Part shown: positions 1-8,906 of the stretch, piece after piece
Numbering within the stretch: position 1 is the first letter of the stretch
How the letters are laid out: each line of letters starts with the position of its first letter
Assembly: GCF_012986595.1 (NCBI RefSeq)
Contig: NZ_JAAQYM010000001.1
Location: 434,001 to 498,000, forward strand
DNA length: 64,000 nucleotides
Source: Pseudomonas koreensis
GTDB lineage: Bacteria > Pseudomonadota > Gammaproteobacteria > Pseudomonadales > Pseudomonadaceae
Direction: 5' to 3'
Translations under genes and position numbers: made by a program
Notes under the pieces: model-generated
The model's input: the letters and a program-made list of their open reading frames with translations, nothing else
Told to the model about the DNA's origin: nothing
The model's database searches: none

Positions 1-132
1 CTTGCCGGCGACCTTGTCCGGGCACACGGCGTGCACGGTGTGACCGACCATTTGCAGGGCCTGGAACGGCACCATCACTTCGTAGTCTTCGACGTAATCG
101 CCGACCAGCATCAGGATTTTTTTCGCGGCCAT
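1..132 (-). CDS. DJ-1/PfpI family protein (N-terminal part only)
   Basis: Only the first 44 codons are inside the window; the rest lies beyond base 1. The protein begins [18 protein letters not shown] and continues into a strand-helix typical of the DJ-1/PfpI fold. The glutamate in the VEDYE segment sits where this family keeps the acidic residue that pairs with the nucleophilic cysteine. Members include stress-induced deglycase or chaperone-like proteins and some amidases. The active-site cysteine is not visible here, so subfamily and activity cannot be set. The ATG at 132 is the first in-frame start after the upstream gap. Confidence 0.75.
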   Translation of the reverse strand, partial: MAAKKILMLVGDYVEDYEVMVPFQALQMVGHTVHAVCPDKVAGK

Positions 133-229
133 GGGGCGGTCTCCTCTGGGAAAGGGCTTGCAGGAGTACTCAAGGTAGACCCATTCAGAGCCGGCAGGTA
201 ATAACCGACTACTACGTACACCAAACCTC

Positions 230-349
230 TGTGGCGAGGGAGCTTGCTCCCGCTCGACTGCGCAGCAGGCGCAAAACCTGTTTGCACAGTTTTCCTGAAA
301 AAAGCGGGGGCCGCTTCGCAGCCCAGCGGGAGCAAGCTCCCTCGCCACA
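230..349. repeat. REP-like inverted pair, family B
   Basis: Two inverted copies of a GC-rich motif face each other: TGTGGCGAGGGAGCTTGCTC at the left and its complement at the right. About 60 bases separate the arms. The same family recurs at 2823-2955 and 9596-9728. It fills most of the 133-458 gap between the DJ-1-like gene and the EamA transporter; no gene is seen in that gap. Confidence 0.85.
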
Positions 350-458
350 GGGGATCCAACTGTATGGATAACTCTGTGCCTGGCTGTACCAGCCCGAGCG
401 CCGCGGTTTATGGCTTGATGAAGGCAATCCCCTGCCACCTTCTATTCTGGTTCTCATC

Positions 459-1349
459 ATGTCTTCGCGCGAAAACACCGGCATGGCCCTCGGCCTGCTC
501 GGGGTTGTGATTTTCAGCCTGACCCTGCCCTTCACCCGCATCGTGGTGCAGGAACTGCATCCGCTGCTCAACGGCCTGGGCCGCGCGTTGTTCGCGGCGA
601 TTCCGGCGGCGCTGCTGCTGTTATGGCGCCGGGAAAAGTGGCCGACCTGGCAGCAGATCAAAGGCCTGAGCCTGGTGATCGCCGGGGTGATTCTCGGGTT
701 TCCGGTGCTGTCAGCATGGGCCATGCAGACCTTGCCGGCGTCCCACGGTGCGCTGGTCAATGGTTTGCAGCCGCTGTGCGTGGCGCTGTATGCCGCATGG
801 TTATCCCACGAGCGTCCGTCGAAAGCCTTCTGGGCCTGCGCCGCGCTGGGCAGTGCGCTGGTGCTCGGTTATGCGTTGTACACCGGTGCCGGCAGCATTC
901 AGGCCGGGGACTTGTTGATGCTGGGGGCGATCGCCGTGGGCGGTCTGGGGTATGCCGAGGGTGGCCGGCTGGCGAAAGAGATGGGCGGCTGGCAGGTGAT
1001 CTGCTGGGCGCTGGTGCTGTCGACGCCGCTGCTGATCGGGCCGGTGCTGTACCTGGCGCTGCAGCATCAGGGCGCGGTGTCGGCCAAGACCTGGTGGGCC
1101 TTCGGCTACGTGGCACTGTTCTCGCAGTTTCTCGGTTTCTTCGCCTGGTACGCCGGGCTGGCGATGGGCGGGATTGCGCGGGTCAGTCAGATCCAGTTGC
1201 TGCAGATCTTCTTCACCATCGCCTTTTCGGCGCTGTTCTTTGGCGAACATGTCGAGCCGATCACCTGGGTGTTTGCTTGCGGGGTCATCGCGACAGTGAT
1301 GCTCGGGCGCAAGACCGCCGTGCGCCCCGCTCAACCGGCCACTGCATGA
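459..1349 (+). CDS. EamA/DMT-family transporter
   Basis: This 296-residue protein is almost wholly hydrophobic and has the length and two-repeat layout of the drug/metabolite transporter superfamily, which usually has ten membrane helices in two EamA domains. Segments such as LLGVVIFSLTLPFTRIVVQ near the N-terminus and the GxxARVSQIQLLQ stretch near residue 240 fit the family. It should export or import a small metabolite across the inner membrane, but the substrate cannot be read from the sequence. It stands alone: a family B repeat lies upstream and a family A repeat follows. The start at 459 removes no hydrophobic segment. Confidence 0.85.
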   Translation: MSSRENTGMALGLLGVVIFSLTLPFTRIVVQELHPLLNGLGRALFAAIPAALLLLWRREKWPTWQQIKGLSLVIAGVILGFPVLSAWAMQTLPASHGALVNGLQPLCVALYAAWLSHERPSKAFWACAALGSALVLGYALYTGAGSIQAGDLLMLGAIAVGGLGYAEGGRLAKEMGGWQVICWALVLSTPLLIGPVLYLALQHQGAVSAKTWWAFGYVALFSQFLGFFAWYAGLAMGGIARVSQIQLLQIFFTIAFSALFFGEHVEPITWVFACGVIATVMLGRKTAVRPAQPATA

Positions 1350-1381
1350 CCACCGCCCCTCGGATGGCGAGCGCATAACCC

Positions 1382-1462
1382 TGTAGGAGCTGCGGCACGC
1401 TGCGATCTTTTGATGTTGCCTTTAAAGATCAAAAGATCGCAGCGTGCCGCAGCTCCTACAGG
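1382..1462. repeat. REP-like inverted pair, family A
   Basis: Inverted copies of TGTAGGAGCTGCGGCACGCT and its complement flank a short AT-richer centre. The pair lies between the convergent EamA and methyltransferase genes, where it could form a long hairpin in both transcripts. Both arms carry matching compensatory changes relative to other copies (GCACGCT instead of GCAGGCT). Confidence 0.85.
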
Positions 1463-1488
1463 GTTTGTGTCGGATCAGTATCAGGGGG

Positions 1489-2706
1489 TCAGGCGAGAAA
1501 GCCGTCGGCGCGCAACAGCGTTTCGAGGCAGTGCTCGCTGATGTTGTAGAACGCCTTCAACTCCGCAATCTTCACCAACAGCTGAGCCGGGTTCACCGGC
1601 TCGGCGCGTTTCACCGCCAGAATCATCTTGTTCTTGTTGGTGTGTTCCAGCGAGATGAACTCGAACACCTTGGTCTCGTAACCACACGCCTCAAGGAACA
1701 GCGCCCGCAGGCTGTCGGTGACCATCTCGGCCTGTTGGCCCAGGTGCAGACCGTATTGCAGCATCGGCTTGAGCAGCGCCGGACTCTGGATCTGCAGGCG
1801 GATCTGCTTGTGGCAGCACGGCGAGCACATGATGATCGACGCGCCCGAGCGGATGCCGGTGTGGATCGCGTAGTCAGTGGCGATGTCGCAGGCGTGCAGG
1901 GCGATCATCACGTCCAGTTCGCTCGGCGCCACACTGCGCACGTCACCGCACTTGAACACCAGCCCCGGGTGCTCCAGTTTCGCGGCGGCGGCGTTGCACA
2001 GGTCGACCATGTCTTCGCGCAGCTCGACGCCAGTGACTTCGCCTTCGGCCTTGAGCGTATTGCGCAGGTAATCGTGGATGGCAAACGTCAGGTAACCCTT
2101 GCCCGAACCGAAATCCGCCACCCGCACCGGTTTGTCCAGCGCCAGCGGTGAAGAGGTCAGCGCATGGCTGAAGACTTCGATGAACTTGTTGATCTGCTTC
2201 CACTTGCGCGACATCGCCGGAATCAGCTCGTGCTGAGCATTGGTCACGCCCAGGTCCTTGAGGAACGGTCGGCTCAATTCCAGAAAACGGTTTTTCTCGC
2301 GGTTGTGCTCGGCGGACGGCGCTTCACGCAATTGCTGAGGTTTGCTCTTGAACAGCGAGCTTTTGCCCTTTTTGCTGTATTCGAGCTGGGCTTCGTCGGT
2401 CACGGTCAGCAAATGCGCATTTTTGAACGCCGCCGGCAACAGCTCGGCAATCACCGCAACGCCTTCGCTCAGCGGCAGGTTCTTGGTGATGTCGCGGGTC
2501 TTGTAACGATAGACGAAGGACAGGTTGGGCTGGGCCTTGACCGTCACCGCTTTGATGATGATCCGCTGCAGATCCGCCTCTTCGCCCACGTACTTGGCCA
2601 GCACCAGTTTGATGAAGCCGTTCTGGTCGAGGCTGGTTTGCAGCAGCTCGATGAACTGGGCGTGGTGATCTGGCGTGGGTTTGGTGGAAGGGGCGGTAAC
2701 GGACAT
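1489..2706 (-). CDS. class I SAM-dependent methyltransferase
   Basis: This 405-residue protein has a methyltransferase fold in its second half. Motif I, VADFGSGKGYLTF, lies near residues 196-208. An acidic residue in GVELREDMVD follows, and a later CSPCCHKQIR segment is typical of the GSTCD/YxxB-like methyltransferase group. The first 190 residues form a separate, mostly helical region without a recognised domain. The family is thought to modify RNA or small molecules; the substrate is unknown. ATG at 2706 (MSVTAPS) is preferred over an in-frame TTG at 2712. The gene ends convergently with the EamA gene. Confidence 0.8.
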   Translation of the reverse strand: MSVTAPSTKPTPDHHAQFIELLQTSLDQNGFIKLVLAKYVGEEADLQRIIIKAVTVKAQPNLSFVYRYKTRDITKNLPLSEGVAVIAELLPAAFKNAHLLTVTDEAQLEYSKKGKSSLFKSKPQQLREAPSAEHNREKNRFLELSRPFLKDLGVTNAQHELIPAMSRKWKQINKFIEVFSHALTSSPLALDKPVRVADFGSGKGYLTFAIHDYLRNTLKAEGEVTGVELREDMVDLCNAAAAKLEHPGLVFKCGDVRSVAPSELDVMIALHACDIATDYAIHTGIRSGASIIMCSPCCHKQIRLQIQSPALLKPMLQYGLHLGQQAEMVTDSLRALFLEACGYETKVFEFISLEHTNKNKMILAVKRAEPVNPAQLLVKIAELKAFYNISEHCLETLLRADGFLA

Positions 2707-2822
2707 GGACAAGCGGCCTCGGGCAGGCGAAATCGGGAATGGCCGGTATTTTAGGGGGGATGGGGGTTGGGGACACGCTCTTATTTACCCAACGGCACAA
2801 GAACCCGATGCACCGGGTCTTC

Positions 2823-2955
2823 TGTGGCGAGGGAGCTTGCTCCCGCTCGGCTGCGCAGCAGTCGTTAAACAGGCGATTACTTGATCCAGACAGACCGCGT
2901 TTACCGGTTTCAGGGCCGCTTCGCGCCCCAGCGGGAGCAAGCTCCCTCGCCACGG
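2823..2955. repeat. REP-like inverted pair, family B
   Basis: The left arm starts TGTGGCGAGGGAGCTTGCTC and the right arm is its near-complement ending CTCCCTCGCCACG. It lies between the start of the methyltransferase gene and the end of the TPM-domain gene. Confidence 0.85.
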
Positions 2956-2976
2956 GGGATGACTACGGCCGGAGGA

Positions 2977-3594
2977 TCAACCCAACACAATCAACCGATT
3001 GGGCAATTCATTCCTCACCTGCGTCACCGGCACATGCACTTTGAGCAACTCTCCACAGGCCTCGATGCAGGTCACGAACCCCTCCAGCGTGCGCCCCTGC
3101 CGCACCTGCTCGGTAAACGCGGCGACAATCGAATCCCAGCTCTTGTTGTCCAGCCGTCGGGAAATCCCCTCGTCCACCAGAATTTCCACGTAGCGCTCGG
3201 CCTCGCAGACAAAGATCAGCATCCCGGTACCTCCGACGGTGTGGTGCAGGTTCTGTTCGAGAAACTGCCGCCGTGCCAGGTTCGAGGCGCGCCAGTGGCG
3301 CACGCGGCGCGGGATCAGGTGGGTGGTGATTTTCGGCAGGCGAAACAGCAGGCACAGGACGATAAACAGCCCCCATTGCACCAGCAACAGACTGCGCATG
3401 GTCAACCAGCCGGTCAGGTAGTGGACGATGCCGGGCACCAGCAGCGCCAGCAGGCTGGCCCACAATAACGGGATGTACGCGTAGTCATCGGCGCGGGCCG
3501 CCAGTACGGTCACCAGTTCGGCGTCGGTGTCGCGCTCGACCCGGGCGATCGCCTCGGCGACTTTGCGTTGTTCGTGTTCGGTCAGTAATGCCAT
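2977..3594 (-). CDS. TPM-domain membrane protein
   Basis: This 205-residue protein opens with MALLTEHEQRKVAEAI, followed by a DAELVTVLAARADDY segment typical of the TPM (TLP18.3/Psb32/MOLO-1) fold. Two hydrophobic stretches follow around residues 43-65 and 70-90. The C-terminal part contains ILIFVCEAERYVEI and EILVDEGIS, again typical of the fold. It is the last gene of a lemA-TPM-TPM run on the minus strand, 33 bases downstream of the glycine-rich TPM protein. Such proteins often sit next to LemA and are linked to envelope functions, but the biochemical role is unsettled. Confidence 0.8.
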   Translation of the reverse strand: MALLTEHEQRKVAEAIARVERDTDAELVTVLAARADDYAYIPLLWASLLALLVPGIVHYLTGWLTMRSLLLVQWGLFIVLCLLFRLPKITTHLIPRRVRHWRASNLARRQFLEQNLHHTVGGTGMLIFVCEAERYVEILVDEGISRRLDNKSWDSIVAAFTEQVRQGRTLEGFVTCIEACGELLKVHVPVTQVRNELPNRLIVLG

Positions 3595-3627
3595 GTCGAA
3601 AAGTGCCTGATCATTATTGTTGTGTGT

Positions 3628-4380
3628 TCACCAGCCGCCGGACGAACCGCCGCCGCCGAAACTGCCCCCGCCGCCGCTGAAGCCCCCGCCTCCACCGCCG
3701 CCGCCAAATCCACCACCGCCGAAGCCACCCCCGCCACCGGAGCCGCCACGGCCGGCGGGCAGGATACCGAGCATCTGGCAGACAAACACCGTCAGGATGA
3801 ACAACATCACCAGAAAAACGAACAACAGCGGATGGCGCGAGACAAAATCGTTTTGCGGGTCGCCGTTCGATTCATACACCGTCGAAGGTTCGTCCAGCGG
3901 ATTGCCGCCGAGCACCACCAGCATCGCCGCCACGCCGTCGCTGATGCCCTTGCTGAAATTGCCGGCCTTGAACGCGGGCGTGATCACTTGATGGATGATC
4001 ACCGAACTCTGCGCATCGGTCAGCCGATCCTCCAGCCCGTAACCGACTTCAATACGCAACTTGCGCTCATCCCGGGCGACGATCAGCAGCGCGCCGTTGT
4101 TCTTGTCCTTCTGGCCGATGCCCCAGTGCCGGCCCAGTTGCACGCCGTAATCCTCGATGGTGGTGCCTTGCAGATCAGGCACCGTCACCACCACCAGTTG
4201 CTCGCCGGTCGCCTGCTCATGCGCCTGCAACTGCTGGCTCAACTGGGCGCGCACCGAGGGCTCGAGCATCTGCGCCTCGTCCACCACCCGCCCGCTCAGC
4301 GCCGGGAACGTCAACTCGGCCCGGGCGCTGAGGGCGAACAGCCACAGCATCAGCACCAGGCCTATCTTCAACACACGCAT
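3628..4380 (-). CDS. YgcG-like TPM-domain protein with Gly-rich tail
   Basis: The 250-residue product starts with a signal peptide (MRVLKIGLVLMLWLFALSARA). A TPM domain follows around residues 25-165, with FPALSGRVVDEAQML, QLVVVTVPDLQG and RIEVGYGLEDRLTD. A single membrane helix near residue 185 (FVFLVMLFILTVFVCQML) and a C-terminal tail of GGGG and GGF repeats ending SSGGW complete it. The order signal, TPM, helix, Gly-rich tail is that of YgcG-family proteins. It should be anchored in the inner membrane with the TPM domain in the periplasm. A family A repeat separates it from lemA upstream, so the two may share a transcript that contains the repeat. Confidence 0.88.
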   Translation of the reverse strand: MRVLKIGLVLMLWLFALSARAELTFPALSGRVVDEAQMLEPSVRAQLSQQLQAHEQATGEQLVVVTVPDLQGTTIEDYGVQLGRHWGIGQKDKNNGALLIVARDERKLRIEVGYGLEDRLTDAQSSVIIHQVITPAFKAGNFSKGISDGVAAMLVVLGGNPLDEPSTVYESNGDPQNDFVSRHPLLFVFLVMLFILTVFVCQMLGILPAGRGGSGGGGGFGGGGFGGGGGGGGFSGGGGSFGGGGSSGGW

Positions 4381-4402
4381 GAATACCCTCCACCGTTCCC
4401 TG

Positions 4403-4478
4403 TGTAGGCGCTGCCGCAGGCTGCGATCTGTTGATCTTTAAAAGCAAAAGATCGCAGCCTGCGGCAGCTCCTGCAGGG
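4403..4478. repeat. REP-like inverted pair, family A
   Basis: The arms read TGTAGGCGCTGCCGCAGGCT and AGCCTGCGGCAGCTCCTGCA. It lies between lemA and the downstream TPM gene, on the likely shared transcript, where a hairpin could adjust the ratio of the two products or stabilise the upstream message. Confidence 0.85.
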
Positions 4479-4483
4479 GATTG

Positions 4484-5092
4484 TCAGAACTTCACTTCCG
4501 GGGCCTTTTCCGCACCGGGGGTGGTGGCTTCGAAGGTTTCGCGAATCGGCAGGTCGCTGTACATCACGCTATGCCAGAGGCGACCGGGAAATGTGCGAAT
4601 CTCGGTGTTGTACTTCTGCACCGCCAGAATGAAATCGCGCCGCGCCACGGCAATCCGGTTTTCCGTGCCTTCGAGCTGCGATTGCAGGGCGAGGAAGTTC
4701 TGGTTGGCCTTGAGGTCCGGATACCGCTCGGACACCACCATCAGACGGCTCAGGGCCCCGCTCAGCTGATCCTGGGCCTGCTGGAACTGCTTGAGTTTTT
4801 CCGGGTTGTCGAGGGTGCTGGCATCAACCTGGATCGATGTCGCCTTGGCCCGGGCCTCGACCACTGCGGTCAGAGTCGCCTCTTCATGTTTGGCGTAGCC
4901 GCGGACGGTTTCCACCAGATTGGGGATCAGGTCGGCACGGCGCTGATACTGGTTCTGGACCTGGCCCCAGGCCGCCTTGGCCTGTTCGTCGAGGGTTGGA
5001 ATATTGTTGATGCCGCACGCGGTCAACAATGTGGCGAGCACTAGCAACGTGGCGACCTGCAAACGCGAGCGGTAAGTTGGACTGACATTCAT
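4484..5092 (-). CDS. lemA: LemA-family lipoprotein
   Basis: The 202-residue product begins with a lipoprotein signal ending LLTACG, so the mature protein should start at a lipidated cysteine. The LemA core follows: TLDEQAKAAWGQVQNQYQRR, then DLIPNLVETVRGYAKHEE and a long helical region ending FPGRLWHSVMYSD. LemA proteins form a helical bundle in the envelope and commonly sit beside TPM-domain proteins, as here. Their molecular role is unclear. ATG at 5092 is preferred over the TTG one codon upstream; GGAG lies about 12 bases before it. The gene symbol is the family name. Confidence 0.88.
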   Translation of the reverse strand: MNVSPTYRSRLQVATLLVLATLLTACGINNIPTLDEQAKAAWGQVQNQYQRRADLIPNLVETVRGYAKHEEATLTAVVEARAKATSIQVDASTLDNPEKLKQFQQAQDQLSGALSRLMVVSERYPDLKANQNFLALQSQLEGTENRIAVARRDFILAVQKYNTEIRTFPGRLWHSVMYSDLPIRETFEATTPGAEKAPEVKF

Positions 5093-5350
5093 CAAAGTGA
5101 TGCTCCCTGGCGTATTTCATAAAAAGCCGACCGTAAAACCTTCTGCATCGGCTGTTGGGGCATAATCGGCCGCGCCACTGGATTGCAACGGGCCAATGGG
5201 CTAAAAAGAGGCCCTGCGCAAACGCTGCCGACCGTCGGCGTGCGTTTTTGGCTCGGTCATTTTGAGCCTGCACCCGAACAACAATAGTCGCTCCCTAACT
5301 TTTGGCTGGCCGGCATTGCATTGCCGCTTGGGCCCTTGAGAAAAATATTC

Positions 5351-7642
5351 ATGAAGAAGCTGTGTTTGCTGGGTCTGTTCGTCAGCCTGGCCAGTCATCA
5401 AGTATTGGCCGCAACGACCCCGGTACCCCTGGAAAACAAGGACGCGTTCATCAGCAATCTGATGAGCCAGATGACCCTCGACGAGAAGATCGGCCAGTTG
5501 CGCCTGATCAGTATCGGCCCGGAAATGCCGCGTGAGCTGATCCGCAAAGAGATCGCCGCCGGCAACATCGGCGGTACGTTCAACTCGATCACTCGCCCGG
5601 AAAACCGTCCGATGCAGGACGCGGCGATGCGCAGTCGCCTGAAGATTCCGATGTTTTTTGCGTACGACGTCATCCACGGTCACCGTACGATTTTCCCGAT
5701 TCCGCTGGCCCTGGCGTCGAGCTGGGACATGGACGCCATCGGCCAGTCCGGGCGCATTGCCGCCAAAGAGGCCGCTGCCGACAGCCTCGACATCACCTTC
5801 GCACCGATGGTCGACATCTCCCGCGACCCGCGCTGGGGCCGCAGCTCCGAAGGGTTCGGTGAAGACACCTACCTGACTTCGCGCATCGCCAAAGTGATGG
5901 TCAAGGCCTATCAGGGCGACACGCCGAGCGCCGCTGACAGCATCATGGCCAGCGTCAAGCACTTCGCCCTGTATGGCGCGGTCGAGGGCGGTCGCGACTA
6001 CAACACCGTCGACATGAGCCCGGTGAAGATGTATCAGGATTACCTGCCGCCGTACCGCGCCGCGATTGATGCCGGCGCTGGCGGGGTGATGGTCGCATTG
6101 AACTCGATCAACGGGATTCCGGCCACGGCCAACACCTGGCTGATGAACGATCTGCTGCGCAAGGACTGGGGCTTCAAGGGCCTGGCGGTCAGCGACCACG
6201 GGGCGATCTTCGAGCTGATCAAGCACGGCGTCGCCCGCGACGGTCGCGAAGCGGCGAAGCTGGCGATCAAGGCCGGCATCGACATGAGCATGAACGACAC
6301 CCTGTACGGCAAAGAGCTGCCGGGGCTGCTCAAGTCCGGTGAGATCGAACAGAAAGACATCGACAACGCGGTGCGCGAAGTGCTCGCCGCCAAGTACGAC
6401 ATGGGCCTGTTCAAGGACCCGTACCTGCGCATCGGCAAGGCCGAAGACGATCCGGCCGACACGTATGCCGACAGCCGTCTGCACCGCGCCGAGGCCCGTG
6501 AAGTGGCACGTCGCAGCCTGGTGCTGCTGAAGAACCAGAACGACACCCTGCCGCTGAAGAAAGACGCGAAAGTCGCGCTGGTCGGCCCGCTGGCCAAGGC
6601 ACCGATCGACATGATGGGCAGTTGGGCGGCCGCCGGTAAGCCGGCGCAGTCGGTCACCCTGTTCGACGGCATGAGTTCGCTGATCGGCGACAAAGCCAAC
6701 CTGATCTACGCCCGTGGCGCGAACATCACCAGCGACAAGAAGGTCCTGGACTACCTGAACTTCCTCAACTTCGACGCACCGGAAGTGGTCGATGACCCGC
6801 GCCCGGCCAACGTCCTGATCGACGAAGCGGTGAAAGCCGCCAAGGACGCCGACGTGATCGTCGCAGCGGTGGGCGAATCCCGTGGCATGTCGCACGAATC
6901 TTCCAGCCGTACCGACCTGAACATCCCGGAAAACCAGCGCGAGCTGATCCGTGCCCTGAAAGCCACCGGCAAGCCACTGGTGCTGGTGCTGATGAACGGC
7001 CGCCCACTGACCATCCTCGAAGAGAACCAGTCGGCTGACGCGATCCTGGAAACCTGGTTCAGCGGCACCGAGGGCGGCAACGCCATCGCTGACGTGCTGT
7101 TCGGCGACTACAACCCGTCGGGCAAACTGCCGGTGACCTTCCCGCGCTCCGTGGGCCAGATCCCGACCTACTACAACCACCTGAGCATTGGCCGGCCGTT
7201 CACGCCGGGCAAACCGGGCAACTACACCTCGCAGTATTTCGATGACACCACAGGTCCCCTGTTCCCTTTCGGTTATGGCCTGAGCTACACCCGGTTCACG
7301 CTGAGCGACATGGCGCTGTCGTCGACCACGCTGAACGCCACCGGCAAGCTCGACGCCAGTGTCACGCTGAAAAACACCGGTAAACGCGACGGCGAAACCG
7401 TGGTGCAGTTGTACATTCAGGACGTCACCGGCTCGATGATCCGCCCGGTGAAAGAACTGAAGAACTTCCAGAAAATCATGCTCAAGGCCGGCGAACAGAA
7501 AGTCGTGCACTTCACCATCACCGAGGATGACCTGAAGTTCTACAACGCCCAGCTCAAGTACGCCGCAGAGCCTGGCAAGTTCAACGTGCAGATCGGCCTG
7601 GATTCGCAGGACGTGACGCAGCAGAGCTTTGAGTTGCTGTAA
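5351..7642 (+). CDS. bglX: periplasmic beta-glucosidase BglX (GH3)
   Basis: The 763-residue product has a cleavable signal (MKKLCLLGLFVSLASHQVLA) and the full glycoside hydrolase family 3 layout. The N-terminal barrel contains FAPMVDISRDPRWGR and KHFALYGAVEGGRDY. The nucleophile aspartate is in VSDHGAI at about residue 282. The second domain and a C-terminal fibronectin III-like domain (RPVKELKNFQK) follow. It should release glucose from beta-linked oligosaccharides in the periplasm. The ATG at 5351 puts the signal peptide at the very N-terminus; an upstream TTG at 5321 would bury it. No partner gene is adjacent. Confidence 0.95.
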   Translation: MKKLCLLGLFVSLASHQVLAATTPVPLENKDAFISNLMSQMTLDEKIGQLRLISIGPEMPRELIRKEIAAGNIGGTFNSITRPENRPMQDAAMRSRLKIPMFFAYDVIHGHRTIFPIPLALASSWDMDAIGQSGRIAAKEAAADSLDITFAPMVDISRDPRWGRSSEGFGEDTYLTSRIAKVMVKAYQGDTPSAADSIMASVKHFALYGAVEGGRDYNTVDMSPVKMYQDYLPPYRAAIDAGAGGVMVALNSINGIPATANTWLMNDLLRKDWGFKGLAVSDHGAIFELIKHGVARDGREAAKLAIKAGIDMSMNDTLYGKELPGLLKSGEIEQKDIDNAVREVLAAKYDMGLFKDPYLRIGKAEDDPADTYADSRLHRAEAREVARRSLVLLKNQNDTLPLKKDAKVALVGPLAKAPIDMMGSWAAAGKPAQSVTLFDGMSSLIGDKANLIYARGANITSDKKVLDYLNFLNFDAPEVVDDPRPANVLIDEAVKAAKDADVIVAAVGESRGMSHESSSRTDLNIPENQRELIRALKATGKPLVLVLMNGRPLTILEENQSADAILETWFSGTEGGNAIADVLFGDYNPSGKLPVTFPRSVGQIPTYYNHLSIGRPFTPGKPGNYTSQYFDDTTGPLFPFGYGLSYTRFTLSDMALSSTTLNATGKLDASVTLKNTGKRDGETVVQLYIQDVTGSMIRPVKELKNFQKIMLKAGEQKVVHFTITEDDLKFYNAQLKYAAEPGKFNVQIGLDSQDVTQQSFELL

Positions 7643-7650
7643 CCGATAAA

Positions 7651-7740
7651 AGCAAAAGATCGCAGCCTGCGGCAGCTCCTGCATTGGGATGGTGTACACC
7701 CCTGTAGGAGCTGCCGCAGGCTGCGATCTTTTGATCTTGC
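7651..7740. repeat. REP-like inverted pair, family A
   Basis: The left arm AAAGATCGCAGCCTGCGGCA and the right arm TGCCGCAGGCTGCGATCTTT flank a 35-base centre. It sits nine bases after the bglX stop and just before the end of the convergent clsB, where it could end or protect both transcripts. Confidence 0.88.
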
Positions 7741-7747
7741 TTCTGCT

Positions 7748-8905
7748 TCAACCGCGTCTGTCGAGAATGTTGACTACCACCCGATCCACCCAGCCCCAAA
7801 TCCGCTGCTTGACCCGCCGCCACAACGGCCGGCGCTGCCACTCCTCCAGACTGACCTGCTGACTCAGGCCGAAGTCCTTCTCGAAACTCTGCACCACCGC
7901 TGCCGTCAACGACGGGTCCAGCGCCTCCAGGTTCGCCTCCAGATTGAAGCGCAGGTTCCAGTGATCGAAGTTGCACGAGCCGATACTCACCCATTCGTCC
8001 ACCAGCACCATTTTCAGGTGCAGGAAGCACGGCTGGTATTCGAAAATCTGCACCCCGGCCTTGAGCAGGCGCGGGTAGTAGCGATGCCCGGCGTAGCGCA
8101 CCGACGGGTGATCGGTACGCGGCCCGGTCAGCAGCAGCCGCACGTCAACCCCGCGGGCAGCAGCCTTGCGCAGCGAGCGGCGGATGTTCCAGGTTGGCAG
8201 GAAATACGGGGTGGCCATCCAGATGCGTTTCTGCCCGCTGTTCAAGGCGCGGAACAGTGATTGCAGAATGTCGCGATGCTGGCGCGCATCGGCGTAGGCC
8301 ACGCGGCCCATGCCCTCGCCCATTTCCGGGACCTTGGGCAAGCGTGGCAGACCGACATGCGCGGACGGTTTCCACGCCCGGCGATGGCGGTTGGCGATCC
8401 ATTGGCGGTCGAACAGCACTTGCCAGTCGAGCACCAGCGGGCCGCTGATTTCCACCATCACCTCGTGCCACTCGCTGGTGTCCTGCCCCGGCGTCCAGAA
8501 CTCATCGGTGACACCGGTGCCGCCGACCACCGCCAGACGCTGATCGACCAGCAGCAATTTGCGGTGATCACGATAGAAATTGCCGACCCAGCGCCGCCAG
8601 TTCAGGCGATTGTAGAAGCGCAGTTCGACCCCGACCTGAATCAGACGCTGACGCAGGTGCAGGGTAAACGCGAGACTGCCGTAGTCATCGAACAGGCAGC
8701 GCACCCGTACACCGCGCTCGGCGGCTTGCACCAGCGCTTGCACCACGGCTTCGGCACAGGCGCCCGCCTCCACCAGATACAACTCCAGCTCGACCTGCTC
8801 TTCGGCGCGGGCAATTTCCACCAGCATGCGCGGGAAGAATTGCGGGCCGTCGATCAACAGCTCGAACCGGTTGCCGTCACGCCACGGAAACACCGCGCCG
8901 CGCAT
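7748..8905 (-). CDS. clsB: cardiolipin synthase B (phospholipase D family)
   Basis: The 385-residue protein carries two HKD motifs, HRKLLLVDQRLAVVGG and HLKMVLVDEWVSIGSCNFD, each with the trailing G or N/S residues of the phospholipase D superfamily. It lacks the two N-terminal membrane helices of ClsA and begins directly with the catalytic region, as ClsB proteins do. ClsB transfers a phosphatidyl group to make cardiolipin at the inner membrane. The start ATG follows the yceI-family stop codon after one base, so the two genes are almost certainly co-transcribed. Confidence 0.9.
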   Translation of the reverse strand: MRGAVFPWRDGNRFELLIDGPQFFPRMLVEIARAEEQVELELYLVEAGACAEAVVQALVQAAERGVRVRCLFDDYGSLAFTLHLRQRLIQVGVELRFYNRLNWRRWVGNFYRDHRKLLLVDQRLAVVGGTGVTDEFWTPGQDTSEWHEVMVEISGPLVLDWQVLFDRQWIANRHRRAWKPSAHVGLPRLPKVPEMGEGMGRVAYADARQHRDILQSLFRALNSGQKRIWMATPYFLPTWNIRRSLRKAAARGVDVRLLLTGPRTDHPSVRYAGHRYYPRLLKAGVQIFEYQPCFLHLKMVLVDEWVSIGSCNFDHWNLRFNLEANLEALDPSLTAAVVQSFEKDFGLSQQVSLEEWQRRPLWRRVKQRIWGWVDRVVVNILDRRG

Positions 8906-8906
8906 G

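Noticed and set aside
230-349. Short ORFs across the family B repeat (212-760, 244-510)
   Set aside because: They run through repeat DNA and into the EamA gene in other frames; no SD and no family.
5201-7699. 832-codon ORF antisense to bglX
   Set aside because: It lies fully opposite a well-defined GH3 gene, has low-complexity composition typical of the antisense frame in GC-rich DNA, and no family motif.
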